Source of the DNA: Paludibacter sp.
GTDB lineage: Bacteria; Bacteroidota; Bacteroidia; Bacteroidales; Paludibacteraceae
DNA: 14,688 nt
Reading direction: 5' to 3'
Assembly (NCBI GenBank): GCA_024709185.1
Contig: JANJXE010000322.1
Location: forward strand, 1 to 14,688
Part shown: positions 1 through 7,159 of the stretch, in pieces
Numbering within the stretch: position 1 is the stretch's first letter
How the letters are laid out: each line of letters opens with the position of its first letter
The notes under the pieces: model-generated
The model's input: the letters and a program-made list of their open reading frames with translations, nothing else
Told to the model about the DNA's origin: nothing
Database searches by the model: none
Translations under genes and position numbers: made by a program

Positions 1-1
1 G

Positions 2-85
2 AAAGCATTTAAAATGAATATTAAACGTCGATTAGCATTTGTGAAGAGTTTCTATCGATTGAAAAAAGAAAAAAAGAGTGTATGA
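2..85 (+). CDS. possible C-terminal tail of an upstream gene (partial)
   Basis: The frame beginning at base 2 is open from the window edge to a TGA at 83-85, giving about 27 residues rich in Lys and Arg and ending in KKEKKSV. The other two forward frames stop within the first 17 bases. The TGA overlaps the ATG of the following gene as ATGA, the same arrangement seen at 13920-13923, which supports a real gene end in the same operon. The fragment is too short to assign any family, and the A-rich sequence could equally be a non-coding leader. This is inference from frame and overlap only. Confidence 0.35.
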   Translation, partial: KAFKMNIKRRLAFVKSFYRLKKEKKSV

Positions 86-1902
86 ACACAAAAATCTACA
101 TTTACACAGTATTATTGTTGCTTAGCATATCATCAGCATCAGCAGCAAACGAAGTAAAACCTGTTAAAAGCCCGTTGGAAGTGGTTCAGCTAATCGGAGA
201 TAAACTGATTCGCGAAACCCCTTTTCGTTACCGGTTAGAACTGGCACCTAACAGTCCGGAATTTAACAAGGTGAAGTTTGTCAATTTTGGCCGTTCCTTC
301 CGCTACAATCTTCCGGCTGTTGCATATGCCTATACCCTGCTCGAATTGCCTAAGGCTATGGAATTTGAAATGGAACTTGAGCATAATGATGGGTGCAAAA
401 TCTGGCTGAACAATCAATTGGTATATTCGAAGGATACAAACAGGGATATTCATTTGGTATTTGAGGAAAGGAGCATTGAAATGCCCTATAAGGTGAAACT
501 GAATCTCAAAAAAGGTGCAAACACCCTGTTAATAAAGTCACAAACAAATGGCAACAAAAATTGGTGTGTGTATATTCAACCACCAGCCACAAAAGGAGCT
601 GTACTGAATGAATCGGTACACTATCCTGTTTTTACTCTTGCTTCCATTCCCGATGTGGATAAATCCATCGCCAACCTTACCAATTGGCTGGTTGCAGGAC
701 CGTTTGAGCCTGGGCTGGATGTAGTACGGGAACCTGAAAAGGGACTTGCATTCGGATCTATGTATGTCGGATTGCAAAATCAGCCGGTCACCTGGACCAT
801 CCCCCGGGTAGAAGTGTTGGGCAATGTAATCGATCCAAAGGAATGGGGTACCAATTATCAGTGGAATTACCATAACGGAGGTGTAGCCTGGGCTATGCAA
901 CAGTTATCAGAAGCTTCGGGCAATCCTCGTTACAACGAATGGGCAACCAGTTTCTGCGAATACCATTTAAAAGGAAAACCGTTTGTGGAATATCAGGTAA
1001 AGACTCTCAACGAATTTGAGTCGGCCAATCATTATTTCATTCAGGTTCCTCTGCTCGACTTCACCCTCGCTCCCGCACTACCCTTTATTCACAAGTTGAT
1101 CGCTGAAAAAGAATTTCCATTGAAGAATAATTACCGTGAATTTATTGCGCGGATGATGCAGTATGCCCGCTATGAGCAAATCCGGTTTCCAGGCACTAAT
1201 GTGTATACCCGAACAACTCCGCGAAAATATACCACCTGGGTCGACGATATGTTTATGGGAATTCCGTTTCTGGTTCAGGCCTCACGGTATGCAAAAACTC
1301 CTGAAGAAAAAGAATTTTTCATCAACGATGCAGCGAAAATGGTGCTGGGTTTCAGTGAGTTTGTGTGGAACAAAGATGCAAACCTGTACATGCATGCCAA
1401 TTATTCCGACCAACCGGATTTGAAACTTCCACACTGGTCAAGAGCCAATGGCTGGGGTATCTGGGCAACTACCGAGGTGCTGATGCATCTTGATAAAAGG
1501 AACAAATATTACAAACCCATCCTCGAACAGTACAGAAAACACGTTCAAAGTCTCGCTCGCTTGCAGGCGCAAAGCGGATTTTGGCACAATGTGCTCGACC
1601 GCCCCGATTCGCCTGAAGAAGTATCGGGAACAGCCATCTTTACCCTGGCAATGGCACGTGGGGTAACCTACGGCTGGCTCGACGCACCTACGTTTGAACC
1701 GGTAGTGCTGAAAGCCTGGGAAGCCCTGACAACACAAATTGAACCTGATGGAAAAGTACACAAAATATGTGTGGGGACGATGTGTTCCGAGGATGTGAAT
1801 TATTATATTCAGCGCCCTTTTTATGAAGATGATACCCACGGACTTTTTGCAGTACTTTTCGCCGGTATTGATGTGCATCAAATGTTGCAAAGGAAAAAAT
1901 AA
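82..1902 (+). CDS. GH105/GH88-type unsaturated uronyl hydrolase with N-terminal beta-sandwich
   Basis: This 606-residue secreted enzyme probably hydrolyses the 4,5-unsaturated uronic acid left at the non-reducing end of oligosaccharides by a polysaccharide lyase. A Sec signal peptide covers about residues 1-21 (ends SASA). Residues about 60-165 look like a beta-sandwich carbohydrate-binding or jelly-roll module (EHNDGCKIWLNNQLVYS), followed by a WLVAGPF linker motif near 202-208. The (alpha/alpha)6 catalytic region runs from about 250 to the end, close to the roughly 370 residues usual for the family. Family motifs visible: NYQWNYHNGG (258-267), WVDDMFM (386-392, with D388 the likely catalytic Asp by analogy to YteR), H438, HWSRANGW (451-458) and SGFWHNVLD (498-506). 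GH88 and GH105 cannot be separated firmly by eye; GH105 (rhamnogalacturonyl hydrolase type) fits better. It starts at the ATG in an ATGA overlap with a possible upstream frame and is followed after 6 bases by the next gene, so the genes are probably co-transcribed. It lacks a T9SS tail, so a periplasmic location is likely. Confidence 0.85.
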   Translation: MNTKIYIYTVLLLLSISSASAANEVKPVKSPLEVVQLIGDKLIRETPFRYRLELAPNSPEFNKVKFVNFGRSFRYNLPAVAYAYTLLELPKAMEFEMELEHNDGCKIWLNNQLVYSKDTNRDIHLVFEERSIEMPYKVKLNLKKGANTLLIKSQTNGNKNWCVYIQPPATKGAVLNESVHYPVFTLASIPDVDKSIANLTNWLVAGPFEPGLDVVREPEKGLAFGSMYVGLQNQPVTWTIPRVEVLGNVIDPKEWGTNYQWNYHNGGVAWAMQQLSEASGNPRYNEWATSFCEYHLKGKPFVEYQVKTLNEFESANHYFIQVPLLDFTLAPALPFIHKLIAEKEFPLKNNYREFIARMMQYARYEQIRFPGTNVYTRTTPRKYTTWVDDMFMGIPFLVQASRYAKTPEEKEFFINDAAKMVLGFSEFVWNKDANLYMHANYSDQPDLKLPHWSRANGWGIWATTEVLMHLDKRNKYYKPILEQYRKHVQSLARLQAQSGFWHNVLDRPDSPEEVSGTAIFTLAMARGVTYGWLDAPTFEPVVLKAWEALTTQIEPDGKVHKICVGTMCSEDVNYYIQRPFYEDDTHGLFAVLFAGIDVHQMLQRKK

Positions 1903-1908
1903 TCAGGA

Positions 1909-4098
1909 ATGAAGCGTTTAATCACAAAGATAGCGACCCTGACAGGGATTGTTTGGTTCAGTTCCTGCCATTGCCATGTAGAAACCGAATATGCCGACAA
2001 AATTCAAAACAGTGAGCATCCCCGGATAGTATATTGGTTTATTACTCCCGATTTGATTCAAAACGACCGTTATTTGAATATGATTGATACTATCACAGAG
2101 AACAGTCCGTTCGATTTAGTCTTTTTATCTGCCCGCGAAGGTTGCAATTTCTTTGATACCACCACCATGAAACCGGTTTTTACGAAGCTGGTTGCCAAAG
2201 CCCACGAACGCGGTATCAAAATAGGACTTCAACTCTGGAATCCTTCGATTAAAAACGATCCGGAAATCAGTCAACGAACACTTACCGAAGCTGAAATTAC
2301 CCTCGATGCCCGTGGAAATGGCAGTTATGTAGCCAGCGCAAAAGATGTCAGATTGCGCAATTTCTACCGCAACGATGACCTGATAGCCTTCAAAACAGAG
2401 CTTTTCAGGGCATTTGCATTTCGCAAGTTAACTGCTGAAGAATATGACCCTACTACATTAAAGGATATTACTGAGTTTTGTGAAGTCACACCCACTGCTT
2501 CCGGCGACAAAGCTTCTATTAAAATAAAAGGAGGCAAAGCCCTCGCCGGATACACGGTATACCTTATGGCCGAGCATTATTACAACCATCCTGAAATGTT
2601 TTCTGCAGCATCCGGGCTTTTTACGAAAACAATGGAAGCCTATGCTTCCGTGCCTTTCGATGGCGCGGCACTCGACGAATTTGGGTATATGCGCATCACC
2701 CCTCCCTGGGAAATAACCGACAGCATGGTGTTCAATACCCGTTTCTATTCACCGGCCATGGGAAGAGCACTCGAGGAAGCTGAACATTCTCCGGCTGAAA
2801 TTGCACTGCTTCACATGCGATATTACCCCCGCGACTCCATGCAAATTAAAGCGCGCGCCATCAACCGCTATATGTCGGTGCTCAAAACCGGACCACTAAG
2901 GGTGGAGAATGAGTTCTATGCGAATGCAAAAAGAATCTTCGGAGATAATTGCTTTATCGGAGTACACAACACTTTCCATAATACCCTGGTGCAGGACGAA
3001 ATGTGGGCAACGGGGCTAAACTGGTGGACCATCCGCCGCGACTACGGTCATACCGACGAGCACAGTTCGCTTCCGGTGCAACTGGGGGTACTGTTTGCAA
3101 ACCCCAAACCGGTCATTTACAATATGTATTACCATGCCAACCCCGATACCATCTGCATGAAAGCCCTGCACGATCTTAGGTATGGTATCCGCACCCACTA
3201 CCATGCCATCAACGATAAACAATGGGGAGTGGGACTCGAATCGGAACTTTTTCTGAATAAGGTAAGACCCGTGGAAGAGGCCGCAGCATTACTCAATCGC
3301 TTCAACTTACCCAAACCCGACAGCCGGTTGCTGGTGGTTTTTGGCGAAGAGGCATTAGCCAACTGGTTTCCAACTAAACAGAATAAAAGTGCCTATCAAC
3401 TTAACCAATCATTGCAAATTGAAGAAAAAGCAATTGAACTCCAAAAGGCAGGATATCTGACTACTCTGGCTCCCTCCGGACTCATCGAAAATGGGACTAT
3501 CAGGATGAATGAAAACAAGGAACTGGTTTTTAACGGCAGGGTATTCAGCGCATTGGTATTTCTCTACCCTGAGTATTCAAGGGAAAAGACTTTGCGTTTT
3601 CTCGAAGAATATCTTGAAAGTGGTGGTAAACTGATGATGGAAGGTGTTGCCAAACTGAATTTTGATGGGAGTAATGTGGAAAAAAGGTTTAATGTCATCC
3701 GCAGTAAAGCTTTACTACAACAGTTCGATATTCAGCACATAGAAAAACTCGGCGTGCTAAAAAATGTACATCCCGATGCCTGCTTTTATCCCGATACTTC
3801 GGTAGTAATTACAAATTATGAATCATTAATCAAAAATACACCTGTCAACTTCGATATTGAATTGGGCGGTAATCGCTATTCGGGCAGTTATACCGGTATG
3901 TTGGCCTTTAAAGTTAATGGTTCAGGAATAAAAAAGCTAACATCCACGGGTTTGAAATCAATCAGCCGTAACAATAAAATTGTGCTTTCTTTCCAATATC
4001 CTCAATCACTTTTCATCGACCGAAAATCAGAAAAGTGGTTTCAAATGACCTTGTTTGACCGGAACAAAAAGACAAAACCTGTAGTTTGCAGGTTGTGA
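1909..4098 (+). CDS. putative TIM-barrel glycoside hydrolase lipoprotein with GH42-like trimerisation domain, family unassigned
   Basis: I do not recognise a named family for this 729-residue protein. Residues 1-20 form a lipoprotein-type signal (hydrophobic stretch, then FSSC with C20 as the candidate lipidated Cys). The mature end reads C-H-C-H. Residues about 35-400 have the alternating strand/helix pattern of a TIM barrel: RIVYWFITPD, FDLVFLSAREG, AHERGIKIGLQLW, then FDGAALDEFGY with D256-E257 at a typical strand-end catalytic position. VENEFYANAKRIFG is a second acidic stretch. Residues about 471-590 (DSRLLVVFGEEAL; LEEYLESGGKLMMEG) resemble the GATase-like trimerisation domain of GH42-type beta-galactosidases. 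The last 140 residues are beta-rich. It lies 6 bases after the uronyl hydrolase and 23 bases before the beta-helix gene, so it probably belongs to the same degradation pathway. Its substrate is unknown. Confidence is good that it is a real exported gene, moderate that it is a glycosidase. Confidence 0.6.
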   Translation: MKRLITKIATLTGIVWFSSCHCHVETEYADKIQNSEHPRIVYWFITPDLIQNDRYLNMIDTITENSPFDLVFLSAREGCNFFDTTTMKPVFTKLVAKAHERGIKIGLQLWNPSIKNDPEISQRTLTEAEITLDARGNGSYVASAKDVRLRNFYRNDDLIAFKTELFRAFAFRKLTAEEYDPTTLKDITEFCEVTPTASGDKASIKIKGGKALAGYTVYLMAEHYYNHPEMFSAASGLFTKTMEAYASVPFDGAALDEFGYMRITPPWEITDSMVFNTRFYSPAMGRALEEAEHSPAEIALLHMRYYPRDSMQIKARAINRYMSVLKTGPLRVENEFYANAKRIFGDNCFIGVHNTFHNTLVQDEMWATGLNWWTIRRDYGHTDEHSSLPVQLGVLFANPKPVIYNMYYHANPDTICMKALHDLRYGIRTHYHAINDKQWGVGLESELFLNKVRPVEEAAALLNRFNLPKPDSRLLVVFGEEALANWFPTKQNKSAYQLNQSLQIEEKAIELQKAGYLTTLAPSGLIENGTIRMNENKELVFNGRVFSALVFLYPEYSREKTLRFLEEYLESGGKLMMEGVAKLNFDGSNVEKRFNVIRSKALLQQFDIQHIEKLGVLKNVHPDACFYPDTSVVITNYESLIKNTPVNFDIELGGNRYSGSYTGMLAFKVNGSGIKKLTSTGLKSISRNNKIVLSFQYPQSLFIDRKSEKWFQMTLFDRNKKTKPVVCRL

Positions 4099-4121
4099 TA
4101 ATTGTTTATCAATCACTCAAA

Positions 4122-6170
4122 ATGAAATATTTCCTCATATTATTTTGTTTAATGGCTGTTTTGCAGCTTGAAGCTCGCGACACTGACATAGGATGGGGTC
4201 CGGAGTTGCCTACCGATGCCAATATTTATGTCTCCACCACCGGAAAAGACACAAATGGCGGTACTCTGCAGTCGCCTTTCGCCACTCTTGCAAAGGCTAA
4301 AAGTCAGGCAAATATAATGAAAAGCAGCAGCTCCAATGGAGTAACTATCTGGCTGAGAGAAGGTACCTATTATCTTCCCACCACATTTTCAATTGGCACT
4401 GCCGATGGAGGTACTGCAGGCAAACCCATTATTTACAGGGCGTATCCCAACGAAGAAGTTATTCTGAGCGGAACAAAGGGAATCAATCCTGCTCATTGGG
4501 TGAATTTCTCTGGAAATGCCAGTCGATTGCACCCATCGGTAAATGTATCGAATATCAAAGAATGTACACTTACCAACCTTGCCATGGCCGTAAGTGGTTT
4601 GATGCCCGATAAAATCAACGATGTTAATAATGGTTTTTACCAGTTTACAAACCTACCTGCTTTTTACCTGAATGGCAAAAGACAAAAGCTGGCCCGTTTT
4701 CCCAACGATTTCCCCAATTACATGGAAGTGAAACAGGTGCTTACCGGAGGAAGTTCAACAGTTGCAGGTGTGTTTCAGTATAAAACCGCAACAACCGAAT
4801 TATACGATCCGCACATGAACAGGGTTTCGGGAAGGGAAGCTGCATGGGCAGCCGCACTTAACAACGGTGTTTATGTGAAAGGTTACTGGCGGGTTAACTG
4901 GCAAATTACTACCCTGAAGGTTACAGCGATCGATTTGGCAGCCAACACAATGACAGTTACTCCGGCAGTAACGTTGGGCAACAAATACAATCTTCCGCTC
5001 GGTTCGCGTCATGAGCCTTATTATGTTATCAATTTGCTCGAAGAGATTGATGAGCCGGGCGAATGGTGCATAGACAATCTTGATCGTAAGGTTTATATGT
5101 ACACACCTGCGACTGTTACTTCCGGGACACTGCGTTTCTCCGACAATAAAAGCCCGATGATTGATATCAACGGGGCAGGTAATGTGCGGTTTATCGGACT
5201 GGAGTTTGCCTGCAATCTGGGAAATGCTGTGAAAATGACCAACTGTACAGATGTGCAGATTGCCGGATGTATCATCCGCGATATTGAGTACGATGCAATA
5301 GTAATTAATGGAGGAAAGAACTGCGGTGTGCTGAGTTCCAATCTTTACGATCTAGGTGCCAGCGGTGTGTTGATGGGAGCTGCGGGAAGTGCCGCTGTTC
5401 CATCTGGTCACTTTGTGAGCAATTGCCACATTTACAATTTCGGATACCTGAACAATATTTATGCTGCTGCTATCAATCTTGGCTACAAGAATATCGCTTT
5501 GTTTGGAGCAAAAGCCGACAATAATCTCATTCATGATGCACCTCATGCCGGGGTGCTGCATGGCGGATCAAATAACCTGTTCGAATACAACGATGTGTTT
5601 CGCACGTCCAAACTATCCGACGATATGGGTGCGTTTTATTGCTACACCGATTCCAATGCCAATGGCGGTAACATCCTCAGATATAATCTGATGCACAATG
5701 CCCTGCAGGGTGATGGTATTTATTTCGATCATTACGGGCGCGACGATAAGGTGTATGGCAATGTGGCATATCAAATGAACCGGGCATTTCTATTTCGAAC
5801 GGGCTGGAACCAGGATGTTCAGAATAATGTTGCGTATAAGTGCCGACAGGGTTTTCAACTGGCTTTGTCGTTTGCAGGGGCAAAAGCCCTGAACAATGTT
5901 GCGGTAGGAAATGCAAAGCAGTTTGTCATTCTGAATGGCACTGCAGATGCGTCGAACAGAACCTATAACACAATGAACCTTCATTTTAACACCGAAGAAT
6001 CACTCAATTTCAGTTTGAAAGAAAGTTCGCAGGTTTTCAAAGATATTCCATCTTTTCAGAATTTTCCTGCGACGGATGTTGGACTAAAAACGGATAGTTA
6101 CCGCAAAGCTATTGTGAAGCCTGAGAATTATACGGTAAATCCACCCATTTCGGGAGTATATGGTTCATAG
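4122..6170 (+). CDS. secreted right-handed beta-helix glycosidase, GH141-like
   Basis: This 682-residue exported protein has a clear signal peptide (MKYFLILFCLMAVLQLEA), which fixes the start at 4122. An upstream in-frame ATG at 4086 lies inside the previous gene and precedes the signal, so it is rejected. The N-terminus after the signal has the hallmark IYVSTTGKDTNGGTLQSPFATLAKAK-type opening of secreted parallel beta-helix enzymes, then VTIWLREGTYYLPTTF and PIIYRAYPNEEVILSG, the pattern I associate with GH141 (alpha-L-fucosidase BT1002 of rhamnogalacturonan-II breakdown is the known example). Residues about 340-620 are successive helix turns. Two acidic turns, SDDMGAFY (499-506) and GDGIYFDHYG (530-539, D536), are the likely active-site region. 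Polysaccharide lyase-like or GH120-like beta-helices are alternatives. There is no T9SS tail, and the next gene begins 28 bases downstream. Confidence 0.65.
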   Translation: MKYFLILFCLMAVLQLEARDTDIGWGPELPTDANIYVSTTGKDTNGGTLQSPFATLAKAKSQANIMKSSSSNGVTIWLREGTYYLPTTFSIGTADGGTAGKPIIYRAYPNEEVILSGTKGINPAHWVNFSGNASRLHPSVNVSNIKECTLTNLAMAVSGLMPDKINDVNNGFYQFTNLPAFYLNGKRQKLARFPNDFPNYMEVKQVLTGGSSTVAGVFQYKTATTELYDPHMNRVSGREAAWAAALNNGVYVKGYWRVNWQITTLKVTAIDLAANTMTVTPAVTLGNKYNLPLGSRHEPYYVINLLEEIDEPGEWCIDNLDRKVYMYTPATVTSGTLRFSDNKSPMIDINGAGNVRFIGLEFACNLGNAVKMTNCTDVQIAGCIIRDIEYDAIVINGGKNCGVLSSNLYDLGASGVLMGAAGSAAVPSGHFVSNCHIYNFGYLNNIYAAAINLGYKNIALFGAKADNNLIHDAPHAGVLHGGSNNLFEYNDVFRTSKLSDDMGAFYCYTDSNANGGNILRYNLMHNALQGDGIYFDHYGRDDKVYGNVAYQMNRAFLFRTGWNQDVQNNVAYKCRQGFQLALSFAGAKALNNVAVGNAKQFVILNGTADASNRTYNTMNLHFNTEESLNFSLKESSQVFKDIPSFQNFPATDVGLKTDSYRKAIVKPENYTVNPPISGVYGS

Positions 6171-6198
6171 TAACTTAGATGTTTATATAGATAAGCCG

Positions 6199-7020
6199 AT
6201 GAAATTACGAATATTCTTAGCTGTTTTGTTGATGATTCCCGTCATTGAGAATCAGGCTCAAATAACTCAGGTCATTCATTTTCCTGACATTCCGGTATTG
6301 GGTTATGGCGACAACAGCTATACTCTCAATGCAACAACAAGTTCAGGATTAGCTGTCAGGTATGTCAGTACCGATGCCAACGTTGCTTCGGTGAGCGGGA
6401 ATGTTGTTACTGTTAAGAAATCGGGTTTTACTATTATCCGGGCTTTTCAGGAGGGTAACAGCAGTTACCCGGCCGCTGAGCCCGCTGCACAATTGCTGGT
6501 GGTTACACCCAAAGCCACACTCACAGTTACTGCTGCCGATAAAACCATCGATTCGGGGATGCCGACGCCGGTGTTTACCTATAGCATAACAGGCTTTAAA
6601 AAAGGCGAAACAACAACAGTAGTAAGTGGATTGCCTGCTTTTCAACCGATTGAAAGTAACCTGTTACCCGGTACCTATCCTATTGTCATCAATAAAGGCA
6701 CTTTGGCAGCACTCAATTATGATTTTCATCTGATAGATGGCAAACTAACCGTTGTACCCAGTACCTCCACTCCCGTTATAAACGCCGGTGATACTGTATT
6801 AAAAGTATTTCCAAATCCTGCCTCCGACTTTCTTTTCATTAATTATGACAACACATTCGATGTTTCGGTTTTTGATGTTTATGGCCGTGAAATGATAAGA
6901 CTGAACGATGTTTCAAATGAAGTAAAACTCTCAATGGATGATTTCGATTCAGGCTTTTATTTTGTAAAAATTGATAGTACTAACCATGTTGAAATTAGAA
7001 AAGTGTTGATAAAAAAATAA
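6199..7020 (+). CDS. small secreted Ig-like/MBG protein with T9SS type A sorting domain
   Basis: This 273-residue protein has no recognisable catalytic domain. The start is placed at 6199 because MKLRIFLAVLLMIP and the following residues form a signal peptide ending near NQAQ; an earlier in-frame ATG at 6160 overlaps the previous gene and would bury the signal. Residues about 21-102 look like a bacterial Ig-like (Big-type) domain. Residues about 105-186 match the MBG-type repeat pattern (TLTVTAADKTIDSG, LLPGTYPIVINKG, DGKLTVVPS). Residues 201-273 are a classic Por/T9SS type A sorting domain: LKVFPNPASDFLFI, VSVFDVYGREM, SGFYFVKI, RKVLIKK. The protein is therefore predicted to cross the outer membrane by type IX secretion and be released or anchored at the surface. 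A role in glycan binding or as a surface scaffold is inference. It directly follows the beta-helix enzyme, which lacks its own sorting tail. Confidence 0.8.
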   Translation: MKLRIFLAVLLMIPVIENQAQITQVIHFPDIPVLGYGDNSYTLNATTSSGLAVRYVSTDANVASVSGNVVTVKKSGFTIIRAFQEGNSSYPAAEPAAQLLVVTPKATLTVTAADKTIDSGMPTPVFTYSITGFKKGETTTVVSGLPAFQPIESNLLPGTYPIVINKGTLAALNYDFHLIDGKLTVVPSTSTPVINAGDTVLKVFPNPASDFLFINYDNTFDVSVFDVYGREMIRLNDVSNEVKLSMDDFDSGFYFVKIDSTNHVEIRKVLIKK

Positions 7021-7159
7021 GGTGATTGGATTTTTGGAGGATGCTGAGAAGGGGAACTGGAATAATTGAAACAATAATCCTGCTTAATGATATTATTATT
7101 TTAAAACGTATTTGCTAAATATTGATACTTTTGCACTATCAATATCTTATTACATCATC
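7021..7159. other. intergenic spacer separating two gene groups
   Basis: At 139 bases this is the only substantial gap in the window; all other gene junctions are 28 bases or less. Its second half is very AT-rich and holds the promoter-like element described separately. An imperfect inverted repeat (GGAATAATTG, AAA, CAATAATCC; 7059-7080) lies upstream of it, but with mismatches, and it is not followed by a T-run, so I do not call it a terminator. No small ORF or RNA gene is evident. Confidence 0.7.
7126..7133 (+). promoter_or_regulatory. Bacteroidota-type -7 promoter element
   Basis: TACTTTTG matches the Bacteroidota primary sigma factor -7 consensus TAnnTTTG exactly. It lies 26 bases before the ATG at 7160, so transcription would start near 7140 and leave a leader of roughly 20 bases. 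The upstream -33 element is weak: the only TTTG (7111-7114) is just 11 bases away, too close, and the expected spacing carries only a T/A-rich stretch (TTTTAAAA region around 7099-7106). The placement in the only long gap supports a second transcription start for the lyase-GH95-esterase group. Confidence 0.55.

Noticed and set aside
33..42. TAGCATTTG and, at 4082-4088, TAGTTTG as further promoter -7 boxes.
   Set aside because: Spacing inside the motif is off by one base in each (three or one bases instead of two between TA and TTTG), and the second lies within coding sequence.
538..900. Antisense open frames inside the enzyme genes (for example also 1438-1890 and 8294-8629).
   Set aside because: They lie wholly within well-supported genes, have no recognisable motifs or signal peptides, and look like chance frames.
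4086..4121. Upstream ATG that would extend the beta-helix gene by 12 residues.
   Set aside because: It overlaps the end of the preceding gene and puts extra residues before a clean signal peptide that begins at 4122.
6160..6198. Upstream ATG that would extend the T9SS protein, or a frameshift joining it to the beta-helix gene.
   Set aside because: The frame is closed by a TAA at 6136-6138, and a proper signal peptide starts at 6199, so this is an independent gene; a historical fusion is kept only as a hypothesis.
7059..7080. Imperfect inverted repeat as a rho-independent terminator.
   Set aside because: The stem has mismatches, is AT-rich and is not followed by a run of T; it is mentioned only as a possible operator.
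7112..7159. TTG start extending the lyase-like gene by 16 residues.
   Set aside because: It lies upstream of the -7 promoter element and ahead of a standard signal peptide beginning at 7160.
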